From Flavobacterium seoulense (lineage in GTDB: Bacteria > Bacteroidota > Bacteroidia > Flavobacteriales > Flavobacteriaceae), in contig NZ_JNCA01000020.1 of assembly GCF_000695795.1 (NCBI RefSeq), forward strand, positions 1 to 64,000: DNA of 64,000 nt, written 5' to 3'. Made by a program: the position numbers and the translations under genes. A model generated the notes under the pieces. That model ran no database searches and was not told the origin of the DNA. It worked only from the letters and a program-made list of their open reading frames with translations. Shown here one piece after another: positions 52,206 through 61,315 of the stretch; position 1 is the first letter of the stretch, and the number at the start of each line of letters is the position of its first letter.

Positions 52206-55200
52206 CTATTTTATTAAAGTAATTTGTGAAGGAGGTACAATTGTGTTGAATTTATATTGAGGTACTCCATTCACCCAATTTGTTCTTGGACTAAAAAATA
52301 TAGGTTTTGCATTAATATGTAAAATATTATATCCTTTATCAAACTTACCTTTTGTATCCGGCCATAATTTTTGACTATATAATTTGGTATTAAATTCAGA
52401 TGGATTAGAAACATTTTTAACATATTCCCATTTAGTCACAAAACCTGAAATTTCAGGATTCAATCCCTTTGAAAGGATATTTTGGGCACCTGCAGGAGTC
52501 GTAACATGAACAAATGCATCATCTGCAATACTCATTCCACCCAAAGCTGCCTCTTTCGGCATCTTGTTAAGAGCTGCCTGGTTGTATTTTGCTTCAAGTT
52601 CAAAAAACTCTTTTTGCAATTGAGTTTGCTCTATTTGAGCAGCAGTTTGTTTTTGTACTTGCTTATTCTCATAATAACTTTTAGAAGTTTGCACTGCAAA
52701 ATTTATCTGTGAACTAACAAACGCTGATTTAGCAGAATTAATACCTTGGCTTATCGATTGCTCCATTGTATTTCCCTGAAGTAAACTAAAGCCTGTTCCA
52801 AGAGTAAACCCTGTAGTACTTGATGCTGCTGTCTGAGTTAAATATTGTTGTATTAATCGGTTGGAACCTACTTTAGAGAATAGATTTCCATAAACTCCAG
52901 TTAATTTATCCCCTATAGCACCTCCCATGTAAGCTGATATACCAGACACTGCTCCAGCTTGAATAGTCTGTCCTATATCAAAATCATCAAAGCTATAACC
53001 ATTTGTTTTTACTTGTCCATACACATTATTTCCTATTCCAAGCATTACTGATCCTCCCACAAAATCTCCAGTTGCAGCAGTATATACACCTGAACCAGCT
53101 CCAGAAAGGGCATAATATGCAAAATCACCAATATTATCAATATTATTCCAATTCGTAGCTACGTTAAATATCAATCCAACTCCACCTCCTACAAGAAGAT
53201 GTATCCACTCTCCATCTGGATCAGTTAAAAAAACTGGGTTATTACCTAATGCCAAGTAAGGACTTGAAAACTGGTTTTGTGGATCTGGAGTCATCCATCT
53301 CCCTATAGCAGGATCATACATTCTAGATCCAAAATCATACAAATTTAGATTTTGCTCAGCATTATATTCCTTACCCTGCAATTTATATAAGTAAGTTGAT
53401 GCCAAGCTGTTTGATATTTCACCAGAATGAGTCATTCCATAAGCGTAATAATCTGTTACAGATTGTATTTCAGCAGTGCTTATCGTTCCTGAACCATCTA
53501 TATCCGAATAACTTAAACGGTTGTTTCCCTGTTGATCACTATATAAATAGACATACTTAAATGTATTATTTGAATTGACAGCATAGCCTTCATCGGTAGG
53601 ATAAAATTGTAAAACGCCATTTAAATATTGAAAGCCTCCTAAGTAATTTGTTATTGTTGTATTACTTCCATCAATATATTCTTTGGATAATTTTACTCCA
53701 GAAGCATCATATTTAAACTTAATTTTTTTTCCATTAGTAAAACTAACTTCTTCAACTAAGTTCAGGCTATTATACTTAATAATATCAATTCCTTTATTTC
53801 TATCTTTTATGAGATTTCCATTAACGTCATATTCATAAGTATTTTCATTACTACCTGCCGTTAAATAACTTGAATAACCTATATGAGTGTCTCCTGTTTC
53901 GTTAATTTTTACAACTTGATTTCCTTCATAATTATATGTGAGTTTATCCATTGTAAGCGTACCGGGTTGTGCCAAAACATCACCAGAACGATCGAGTGAA
54001 GTAATATTTCCATTTGTATCATAATTAATCTTTTCAAAAAAACTATTGGTATTACTACTATTATTTAAATCATTAAATGTTGCTTGTTTTAATCTATTAA
54101 GTTTATCAAAAGAATAATTATAGGTTTTGAGTCCTGAACCAGGTATAGCAGTTTTCCATTGAACCTGACTAATATTTCCCGTAAATAATGGAGTTGCAGT
54201 ACTAGTAGGGTTATTGTATTTGATTTCAAGACCAAACAAGCTTGTTCCCATATCGTTTGGATCATTAATTTTGGTAAGCCATCCTCTAATATTATTAGTA
54301 TAAGTAACTAATTGAAGTGGGGTTGAAGCAGTAGTTAAGCCTCCTACCTTTTTCTGCTTAAGATTCCCTATTTCATCATAAATATTTTTTACGATAGTCT
54401 CTTCGTTCTGATCATTAACTTTTTGAAATATTCCAGTTACTCTTTCTGCATAATCATATTCGTATCTATCATTAATAACAAGATCATTTGTTTGATTATT
54501 ATCTTTTTTGTGTCTTGTTACAGTACTAATTAATTTATTTCTAAAATCGAAAGTAGATTCTATTTTAGTGTACCCCCCTAATACATTTTTTTCAAAACTA
54601 TAAATAGGTCTTGCATCTTCATCATAATAAGTATAAGTTTTTGTCCAAGTATTATCACCTATTGTTTTTCTTAAATTAGCTGTAATTAAACCTCTTGTAT
54701 TGTTAGTTACACTTTGACCATTTATAGAAGTAGGAGTTATTGGTTTGTCTACATCTATAAAATTATAATCATCATAATATGTTATAGATTGAATTTCAGA
54801 AATATTGGTATTTGGAAATGCAGAATTACTATATTCAAAAGTAGTGCCTCCTAAAAATATACTGGTTGAGCGTTGCTCTATATTATTCAAATTTGACACA
54901 TTATTATTTATATAAGCATCCACCTGCGCTTGTAAATCTGCTCTTGATAAAGTGGATGAATATTTTCCTGTATATACAACTCTTTCAGAAGCATCATATT
55001 TTGTAAATAACCATATACCTTGACTTTTTAAAGCTTCATCTTGTGTTAATATTGGTCTATCTAGTTGATCAAATACATTATATTCCCACCCTTTACCTGG
55101 AGTTTTCTGTTCTATTTTTCGATTATATTCATCGTACTTATATTGGTAGCATAAAATATCTAAAACATTTTGCAAACCATTTTCTATATGAGTACTAAAA

Positions 55201-56978
55201 ACACTTCCCATCTTAGCATTAAAACCTGGCGATAAAGTAATTGAATTACTGGCTTTAAGCTCTAAAAAACTTCCTGGATTTACAATAGCCGTTGACGTAG
55301 TGTCATTTTGAATGTAGGATATATCAAAAAGATTAAAAGCTTTTGGAGTTATAATATAACTTAATAATCCTTTTTTATTATAAATGTATTGGGTAATTAA
55401 TTTTTCTGTTGTAGCATCTTTTTCAATGAAACTAATTTCTGCTATTTTTTTTCCACTCTTATCAGTAAATATTTGAACTGTATTTAAATCTTGATCGCTA
55501 GAAATCCAATTTTCATTTTTAGCAATATTTTTTAAAAGACTACCAGGAGTATAAAATCCATTGTTAATAATTTTTTCAAACGCATCAATTTCATATTTTC
55601 TTATTTCATTAGATGTGTTTGTACTATACTCATACTTTTCAGTTTTACCAGAATTAAAACTCATTATTTTCCATACATCACCTCCTTTAGATACTTCAAT
55701 AGCTCGATTTAATGGAGACCCATCATATCTAGTTTCTATAAAGGGAGTAAAGTCATTAAATTTATTTTGGTAATAAGTTTTTTGAATGTTTTTTGCATCA
55801 TTTACATAATTTAAATTATCCTGATTAGCAAAAAAAGAAAAATATTGTTTTGTTTCTCTACCAAATTCATCGTATTCGTGAAATGTAACTTGGTCTTTTT
55901 GATCTGGATTGCTTCTCTTTGAAAGAGTCTGGAGTGTTTTATTAAAACCATCAATATATTCAACATCTTCAAGGACATCACTATTAGGTATATAATTTTC
56001 AGCTTCAAATTCTACTATTGTTAGTGGTATTTTTGGAGTAATTACGTGATTATAGTTATATTGGCTTATAGCTACAGGACAGCCATTATTTACTGCTGTA
56101 CCTGCAATTGTAGGACACTGATCTAGATTATTTGTCACATACTTCACATTTAAAGTACTAGGATCAGAACATTGAATTAAAACATTTCCCGCTCCAAAAC
56201 CATCATTATCAACGTCTAAATACCAACTGTATGGTTGTCCTATTAAATGATTACTATCATCACAATCTATATTATTAAGGACGTAATTTTCATTATTTAA
56301 AGTTGGATTAGTACAGGATTCAATATAAGTAGTTGATCCATAACCATCATAATCACTATCTAAGTACCATTTCTGTGTTCCGATTGCACTATTGGTATCA
56401 TCGCAATCTATATTATTAGCTACGTAATTATATTGCGGTTGATAACAATCAAAAATTGGAATTGAATTAGGATCTCCATATCCATCTGAATCTGAGTCTT
56501 TATACCAATTAACAGCACAATTTAAATCAATCCCTATACCAAAATATAGGCTTTTAAAATAAGGAGAACTACCCGGGTTTACAGCGTAAATAATTAAATC
56601 ATTGTTTTCAATTTTTGCATAATAACCTGTTTCCCACCCCCCACTATAAATAGGACCAAGTTCAATGTGTTCTATTGCGGGATAAATATTTAATGTAGCT
56701 ATTGTACCTGTAGCTACAGATTGGTGATAACTCCAACTAGGATCAAAATTAACATATAAATAATTATTATCAATAGAAATTGTTCCATTTGCTCCATCAT
56801 AAGTCCAATCATTAGTACCAGATAGATATCTTGCTTCAACAGTTTGATAATAATTAGGATATTGCTGTAGTGGATTTACAGTAATAAAACTACTTTTTAC
56901 AGGATTATTCCTGTTTTTCGGATTTCCAAAAATAAATATTGGTAATAACACTAAAAATAAGAGTATTTTTTTTATCAT
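52206..56978 (-). CDS. Secreted RHS polymorphic-toxin protein
   Basis: 1590 aa. Signal peptide (MIKKILLFLVLLPIFIFG). Residues 150-300 hold three MopE-like acidic motifs (WYKDSDSDGYG, WYLDSDYDGYG, WYLDVDNDGFG, with DCDDTN and DCDDSN loops), probably binding calcium. DUF6443 (about 305-470) starts at VEFEAENYIPNSD. RHS/YD repeats run to near 1210, where the RHS core reads LYDFGSRMYDPAIGRWMTPDP. A Gly/Ala-rich region follows, then a variable tail from about 1473 (HVTTPAGAQNILSKGLNPE), possibly an ADP-ribosyltransferase-like toxin. The adjacent small gene is the immunity candidate. Confidence 0.85.
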   Translation of the reverse strand: MIKKILLFLVLLPIFIFGNPKNRNNPVKSSFITVNPLQQYPNYYQTVEARYLSGTNDWTYDGANGTISIDNNYLYVNFDPSWSYHQSVATGTIATLNIYPAIEHIELGPIYSGGWETGYYAKIENNDLIIYAVNPGSSPYFKSLYFGIGIDLNCAVNWYKDSDSDGYGDPNSIPIFDCYQPQYNYVANNIDCDDTNSAIGTQKWYLDSDYDGYGSTTYIESCTNPTLNNENYVLNNIDCDDSNHLIGQPYSWYLDVDNDGFGAGNVLIQCSDPSTLNVKYVTNNLDQCPTIAGTAVNNGCPVAISQYNYNHVITPKIPLTIVEFEAENYIPNSDVLEDVEYIDGFNKTLQTLSKRSNPDQKDQVTFHEYDEFGRETKQYFSFFANQDNLNYVNDAKNIQKTYYQNKFNDFTPFIETRYDGSPLNRAIEVSKGGDVWKIMSFNSGKTEKYEYSTNTSNEIRKYEIDAFEKIINNGFYTPGSLLKNIAKNENWISSDQDLNTVQIFTDKSGKKIAEISFIEKDATTEKLITQYIYNKKGLLSYIITPKAFNLFDISYIQNDTTSTAIVNPGSFLELKASNSITLSPGFNAKMGSVFSTHIENGLQNVLDILCYQYKYDEYNRKIEQKTPGKGWEYNVFDQLDRPILTQDEALKSQGIWLFTKYDASERVVYTGKYSSTLSRADLQAQVDAYINNNVSNLNNIEQRSTSIFLGGTTFEYSNSAFPNTNISEIQSITYYDDYNFIDVDKPITPTSINGQSVTNNTRGLITANLRKTIGDNTWTKTYTYYDEDARPIYSFEKNVLGGYTKIESTFDFRNKLISTVTRHKKDNNQTNDLVINDRYEYDYAERVTGIFQKVNDQNEETIVKNIYDEIGNLKQKKVGGLTTASTPLQLVTYTNNIRGWLTKINDPNDMGTSLFGLEIKYNNPTSTATPLFTGNISQVQWKTAIPGSGLKTYNYSFDKLNRLKQATFNDLNNSSNTNSFFEKINYDTNGNITSLDRSGDVLAQPGTLTMDKLTYNYEGNQVVKINETGDTHIGYSSYLTAGSNENTYEYDVNGNLIKDRNKGIDIIKYNSLNLVEEVSFTNGKKIKFKYDASGVKLSKEYIDGSNTTITNYLGGFQYLNGVLQFYPTDEGYAVNSNNTFKYVYLYSDQQGNNRLSYSDIDGSGTISTAEIQSVTDYYAYGMTHSGEISNSLASTYLYKLQGKEYNAEQNLNLYDFGSRMYDPAIGRWMTPDPQNQFSSPYLALGNNPVFLTDPDGEWIHLLVGGGVGLIFNVATNWNNIDNIGDFAYYALSGAGSGVYTAATGDFVGGSVMLGIGNNVYGQVKTNGYSFDDFDIGQTIQAGAVSGISAYMGGAIGDKLTGVYGNLFSKVGSNRLIQQYLTQTAASSTTGFTLGTGFSLLQGNTMEQSISQGINSAKSAFVSSQINFAVQTSKSYYENKQVQKQTAAQIEQTQLQKEFFELEAKYNQAALNKMPKEAALGGMSIADDAFVHVTTPAGAQNILSKGLNPEISGFVTKWEYVKNVSNPSEFNTKLYSQKLWPDTKGKFDKGYNILHINAKPIFFSPRTNWVNGVPQYKFNTIVPPSQITLIK

Positions 56979-57079
56979 TTTTTAAAATTTTATTTTTGTT
57001 TAAAGAGGTTTCAAATAATTTTCGATTTTTATTAAAATTTAATAAATGGATACAAAAGTCCAGTATTCATAAAAGAAAA

Positions 57080-57270
57080 ACAATACCCATTTTTAGTGAT
57101 TTTAAATTATTCTTAAGAATTGAAATATTTTTAGTCAACTCAGCCAATCGCAGTACTCAACTGAACACACTAGTAAATACATCACTAAATCAGAAAACAA
57201 CCAACAACACAACTGTAGAGGAATCATAAACAGACTCTAAAACAGTAATTACAGTACTAACTTTAACAAG
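57080..57270 (-). pseudogene. Decayed copy of the 3' end of gspF
   Basis: This stretch is similar to the 3' end and downstream flank of the intact gspF at 58111. CAATACCCATTTTTAGTGAT is matched by CAATACCCACTTTTAGTGAT at 58050-58069. The CCAATCGCAGTACTCAACTGAA block is matched by CCAATCGCACTACTTAACTGAA at 58112. Reverse translation gives TVLE, then VVLLVVF, a stop and other changes, against TVLEPFIILFVGVLVAVLL in GspF. It is a short broken duplicate. The rest of the 56979-57349 gap has no gene. Confidence 0.7.
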
Positions 57271-57349
57271 TATAGTTTTTTTTTATAAATCAACTATGGC
57301 ATTTTTTAAATCATACTGCAACTTATTACTTTTCCTGTTACAGTATTAT

Positions 57350-58006
57350 CTAAATTACAGCCAGCATAATTTGCATATACTCATCTACATCTCGCCCATA
57401 AACGTATAAAGCATTTGAGCTTTTTTTCTTTTTAGTATTACGTTTATCTTTATCATTAAACAACTGTAATGCAGGAAGCGGAGATTGAATTTCAAAATCT
57501 AATTTATCTTTTTGAGTTTTACTTCGATTCATTACATTTCGAATCTCAAAATCACGCATTGGAATACTTTCAAAATTACTTCTCTTATAATAACGATAAT
57601 CTGAAGTCTGGTGAGCAGTATAGCTTTTATTAATAATGACAATATAAACAACATCATTTTTATCTGAATTTAAGTAAATCTGTTTAATATATAGATTTTC
57701 AATATGAGTAAAAACATTGCCATTAATTACATTTTCAAACCAATCTTTACTAAAAGTAACACTATCAATTGGATCAATATTTTTCTGAAAGTTATTTCTA
57801 GAAATTTTATTAAATTCTTTAATTCCATAAATTATAATTCCACCTTCTGAATTTGCAAATGCAGAAATGTCTTTAGCAATTTCACTTTCCTTTTCATCTG
57901 TCTTTGCCAGTGCATCTGCTGGTTTGTAAACAATATTAAATTTTTCTACAAACTCATCATTAGTGATTAAATCATATAATTCATCTAAATTGTTTATCTC
58001 TACCAT
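57350..58006 (-). CDS. AlbA_2-domain (Schlafen-like) DNA-binding protein
   Basis: 218 aa. ESEIAKDISAFANSEGGIIIYGIKEFN (about 38-64) is the AlbA_2 domain core, with YRYYKRSNFESIPM (about 136-150) closing it, as in putative transcription or ATP-dependent regulators with the divergent AAA_4/AlbA_2 fold. There is no C-terminal winged helix like that of the larger members. Last 60 residues are Lys-rich with no domain I know. It lies between intact gspF and the decayed gspF copy, so it probably arrived as an insertion. Confidence 0.8.
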   Translation of the reverse strand: MVEINNLDELYDLITNDEFVEKFNIVYKPADALAKTDEKESEIAKDISAFANSEGGIIIYGIKEFNKISRNNFQKNIDPIDSVTFSKDWFENVINGNVFTHIENLYIKQIYLNSDKNDVVYIVIINKSYTAHQTSDYRYYKRSNFESIPMRDFEIRNVMNRSKTQKDKLDFEIQSPLPALQLFNDKDKRNTKKKKSSNALYVYGRDVDEYMQIMLAVI

Positions 58007-58110
58007 ATCTTTGCGTGATTGACTTATAAAATTGAAGTTTTTTCAGACAAGATACAATACCCACTTTTAGTGATTTTTTAATTATTATGAAAATTGAAAA
58101 TTTAATTGAT

Positions 58111-59250
58111 TTACCCAATCGCACTACTTAACTGAAACATAGGCAAATACATTGCTACTAACAGAACTGCAACCAACACTCCAACGAAAAGAATAATAAA
58201 AGGTTCTAAAACCGTAGTCATCGTTTTAGACTGCTGTACTACTTCCTGATTGTACTGCTCACTTAATTGTTTAAAAACATATTCGGTTTGGTTGGTTTCT
58301 TCGGCTACTTTTACCAAAGAGATTATTCTGTTATCAAAAAGGGGGTTTTCTTTTAGACTTACGCTTAAACTGTTTCCTTTTAGAATACTTAATTCTACTT
58401 TTTCTAAAGCTTCCTGTAATGGAACAAAACGAATCATCTTTTTTACTAATTGAATACTATTTAGCAAAGGAACTTTGGCTGTAGTTAACAGTGCAACAGC
58501 CTGAGTGAATTGAGCCAAATATACTTTGCTTATAAAGCTTCCTAAAATAGGGATTTTCAACAAAGCGTAATGACTCGTTTTCTTAAATTGGTCATTGTCT
58601 TTAAAAACTTGACTTGATATCAAAAGTAAAAAGAGTATTAATAATCCATAGAAACCGTAAGTTTTAGTTAGCTCGGATAATTTTACAATCATTTTAGTTA
58701 ATGCTGGTAACTCTACATTGTTTTGTTTAAAGATATCCTGAAACATGGGAACCACATAACTCAACATAAATACAACTACTAAAATTGCCGTTGTCATTAC
58801 AATAGAAGGATAGGTTAATGCAGCTATGATAATTCGCTTTTGTTCATTTTTACGTTCAAAAAAACGTCCTAATTCCTGACATACCTGCGCAGTAGTTCCA
58901 GTTTCCTCCCCTATTTTTATCGAATAATATTCATATTCTGAAAAGGATTTAGAAGACCATAAAGCTTCCGAAAAAGGCTTTCCATTAATCAGATCATTCA
59001 ATACATTTTGAATCAATTCTTTATCAGCTTGTTTTTTCAGGGATTCTACAATAAGTGTCAAACTTTCTTTGAAGTTAATTCCTGCCTGAAGTAATACAGC
59101 TAATTCCTGATAGAAAGCCTGTTTCTTTTTATTATTAAAACCCGAGCCAAACAAAACAATTTCTTTTTGCAATAAAGTTTCTATACTACTTTTCTTTTGA
59201 GACAAAGCAATAGTATTTTTAGCTGGAGCTGTATTGAGTTTAAAGGCCAT
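58111..59250 (-). CDS. gspF: Type II secretion/pilus inner-membrane platform protein GspF
   Basis: 379 aa with a duplicated GspF domain. The first copy (KKQAFYQELAVLLQAGINFKESLTLI) and the second (LAQFTQAVALLTTAKVPLLNSIQLV) each carry the family's conserved helices, and three membrane helices are visible (IVMTTAILVVVFMLSYVV, YGLLILFLLLISS, ILFVGVLVAVLLVAMYLP). It is the platform around which pseudopilin subunits assemble, driven by a GspE ATPase that is not in this window. The J-like gene overlaps by 11 bases. Confidence 0.93.
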   Translation of the reverse strand: MAFKLNTAPAKNTIALSQKKSSIETLLQKEIVLFGSGFNNKKKQAFYQELAVLLQAGINFKESLTLIVESLKKQADKELIQNVLNDLINGKPFSEALWSSKSFSEYEYYSIKIGEETGTTAQVCQELGRFFERKNEQKRIIIAALTYPSIVMTTAILVVVFMLSYVVPMFQDIFKQNNVELPALTKMIVKLSELTKTYGFYGLLILFLLLISSQVFKDNDQFKKTSHYALLKIPILGSFISKVYLAQFTQAVALLTTAKVPLLNSIQLVKKMIRFVPLQEALEKVELSILKGNSLSVSLKENPLFDNRIISLVKVAEETNQTEYVFKQLSEQYNQEVVQQSKTMTTVLEPFIILFVGVLVAVLLVAMYLPMFQLSSAIG

Positions 59251-59722
59251 CTTGCTGATTCATAAAAAGGGTTAGATCATTTTTCTTGGAAACAAAGATA
59301 TCATAATCGGGTAATTCTGCTTTTCCTGAAATAGAGATTGCATCTATTGTATCTCCCTGTACTTCTTTTCCGTTGAAAAACATTTTATTAAGCTGTAATT
59401 TTAATTTAATCGTATCTGTATTTCTTAGAATATAATTCTCCTGAAATGAATATACAACGGTATCCATCTCTGATTCCATTAGTAAACTATTTTCAGTTTC
59501 ATGGAACCGAATATCATTCTTATCATTAAAATCCTGCCATAATTGCTGTTCGAAAAGAGCCAAAGTACTTGTCTTTTCAAAATTGGTTTGAATGGCATGA
59601 ATTTGATTCTGAACCAATCGCAAAACACTAAAAGCCATACCTACTACAATGGCTGTTATAATCATAACTACCAGTAGTTCCGGTAAAGTAAACGAAGGCG
59701 TTTTAGTTTTGGAGATTTCCAT
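59240..59722 (-). CDS. Pseudopilin-like protein (GspJ-type)
   Basis: 160 aa. SFTLPELLVVMIITAIVVGMAFSVLRL (10-36) is a prepilin N-terminus: a hydrophobic helix preceded by a short Ser/Thr/Lys leader and carrying the Glu at about +5 (LPELLVVM). There is no canonical Gly just before the Phe, so a variant peptidase site is possible. C-terminal part is a small beta domain. It is overlapped by the neighbouring genes by 11 and 20 bases, so the operon is translationally coupled. Confidence 0.75.
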   Translation of the reverse strand: MEISKTKTPSFTLPELLVVMIITAIVVGMAFSVLRLVQNQIHAIQTNFEKTSTLALFEQQLWQDFNDKNDIRFHETENSLLMESEMDTVVYSFQENYILRNTDTIKLKLQLNKMFFNGKEVQGDTIDAISISGKAELPDYDIFVSKKNDLTLFMNQQDGL

Positions 59723-60041
59723 GATGTCTCACTATTTTTTTATTGTCTTTTCCATTTGTTGCCGTAATGATTATTTCCTTTTCAGATTCTTCAGAAGTAT
59801 TATTAATTTCAATTTGCCAATCTTTATAGTTTTCCTCATAAGGTAATTCAATTACTTTATTTTGAATTTCATATTTCAGTTCGTTCATCCTGTTTTCTAT
59901 TGCATGCGTGTTTTTAGAATAGGTATTCAATACTAAATTATTCAAAATCAAACTCGCTACAATAAATACAATTACGATGAGTACTGTTGCCACAATAGCT
60001 TCTACCAGAGTTGCTGATTTTATTTTTTTTAGTATAACCAT
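59703..60041 (-). CDS. Pseudopilin-like protein (GspI/PilV-type)
   Basis: 112 aa. KIKSATLVEAIVATVLIVIVFIVASLIL (6-33) is a type IV prepilin-like N-terminal helix with the conserved Glu at +5 (SATLVEA). The rest is short (RMNELKYEIQNKVIELP, then beta strands). It overlaps the next gene by 20 bases and the preceding one by 13 bases. Minor pseudopilin role inferred from position. Confidence 0.72.
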   Translation of the reverse strand: MVILKKIKSATLVEAIVATVLIVIVFIVASLILNNLVLNTYSKNTHAIENRMNELKYEIQNKVIELPYEENYKDWQIEINNTSEESEKEIIITATNGKDNKKIVRHHGNLQN

Positions 60042-61315
60042 TTCAGAACTGTTTTAGGTTCTTTTTCAAAAATAATTCCTCCGTAGAACTTCGGAATATT
60101 TTCATTTTCAATCACTGCATTATAAAGATGATTTACAAATATTGATCCTGCCTGATTGGCTACAAACTGTCTGGTATAAACCGATCCTGAAACGGTTCCT
60201 TTTAACTCTAAATTCCCTTTACAATATACTTGCCCTTTAAGTTTTACTTGCTCCTCAATTTTTATTTGCGTACTAAAGTCAGTTTCTTCTTTATCCTGAT
60301 AATAGCATACGCTACCTTTTAAACTTGTGGCTGTATCTATAAAAATGGGAATTTCAGTTGTGTTGCCTGAATAAATTGGTAATTGCTCTTTATTTTCCTG
60401 ATATACCACTAAAGCCGTAGGAAAACGCAAATCACAATTTTTACCAACTGAAATTCTTTTAGAAGCAATCGCCTGAAAGTTTCCTTCTGTCTCATCTTCA
60501 ATTTCTATACTAGGAGCAATCAAAATCAAATCTTTCAAAATGGCTGTTTTTTTTACTTGTATTAAAATATCAGATTTGATAATAATATTTCCAGAAATGT
60601 ATTGATTCTCTATTACAATGGCTTCTTTACTGTAAACCGATTTTGTATTTTCTTTGAAAGATTGAATTGTTTTTTTAGCATGATCAATACTAATATAATC
60701 CTGTTGATTAATAGGTTGATAATCCTTAAGATAAAAAACAATACCTTTTAAAGTATTAGTATCCAAAGCTGGTAACACATCAGTACTTTTTTCAGCATTA
60801 CCATAAATCAACTGCGAACCATAGTAACTATTTCCAGCGATATAACCTGATTTTATTCCTGCTTCTGGCAAAAAAGCATTTCCATTTATTTTTGTATTCC
60901 CAACTACTGTTAATGGATTATAAGTGTTTTGTAAAAATAAAGTGGATGCTGTTGCTGCATCTATTGAACTCCCTAGAATAGCTGTTTTTATAAACTTTTT
61001 TTTTCGAAATTGTGCCAAAGCAACTGCTTTTTGAAAAACTCCCCACTGTGATAAATGAACTTTTACAGACTGGTTTTCTTTTTCTCTTAACTTAAGTGCT
61101 AAAGTATCATTCGAATTCAATTCGGTTGAGTTTAATAAATAATTAATACCGTCATCCGCCAGTTGAATGTTTTCGATTGCTCCTTTTGACTGTTCTTTCA
61201 TGTATCCAAAAGTATAGGCATACAGCATGAGTCCACCTAAAAGCAGCGCAATTACTACCGCTACAAAAACAGCAAATTGTAACGCCCCGGATTTAAGTTT
61301 AATGGCTAGTTTCAA
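60029..61315 (-). CDS. GspK-like or bactofilin-like pseudopilus operon protein
   Basis: 428 aa. KLKSGALQFAVFVAVVIALLLGGLMLYAY (6-34) is a membrane helix after a short basic leader, as in PilX/GspK-like proteins. The body from about 130 has repeated short strands (NTKINGNAFLPEAGIKSGYIAG, YCKGNLELKGTVSGSVYTRQ), which suggests a right-handed beta-helix as in bactofilins. Not a good match to a named family. The large minor pseudopilin of the operon is the simplest reading. Confidence 0.6.
   Translation of the reverse strand: MKLAIKLKSGALQFAVFVAVVIALLLGGLMLYAYTFGYMKEQSKGAIENIQLADDGINYLLNSTELNSNDTLALKLREKENQSVKVHLSQWGVFQKAVALAQFRKKKFIKTAILGSSIDAATASTLFLQNTYNPLTVVGNTKINGNAFLPEAGIKSGYIAGNSYYGSQLIYGNAEKSTDVLPALDTNTLKGIVFYLKDYQPINQQDYISIDHAKKTIQSFKENTKSVYSKEAIVIENQYISGNIIIKSDILIQVKKTAILKDLILIAPSIEIEDETEGNFQAIASKRISVGKNCDLRFPTALVVYQENKEQLPIYSGNTTEIPIFIDTATSLKGSVCYYQDKEETDFSTQIKIEEQVKLKGQVYCKGNLELKGTVSGSVYTRQFVANQAGSIFVNHLYNAVIENENIPKFYGGIIFEKEPKTVLKWLY

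Noticed and set aside
47626..56978. T9SS cargo with a C-terminal sorting domain
   Set aside because: Neither large protein ends in a recognisable type A or B sorting domain; the RHS protein ends in the variable tail.
56939..57229. 96-codon + strand frame between the RHS and AlbA_2 genes
   Set aside because: It runs antisense through the decayed gspF copy; its sequence is explained by that relic.
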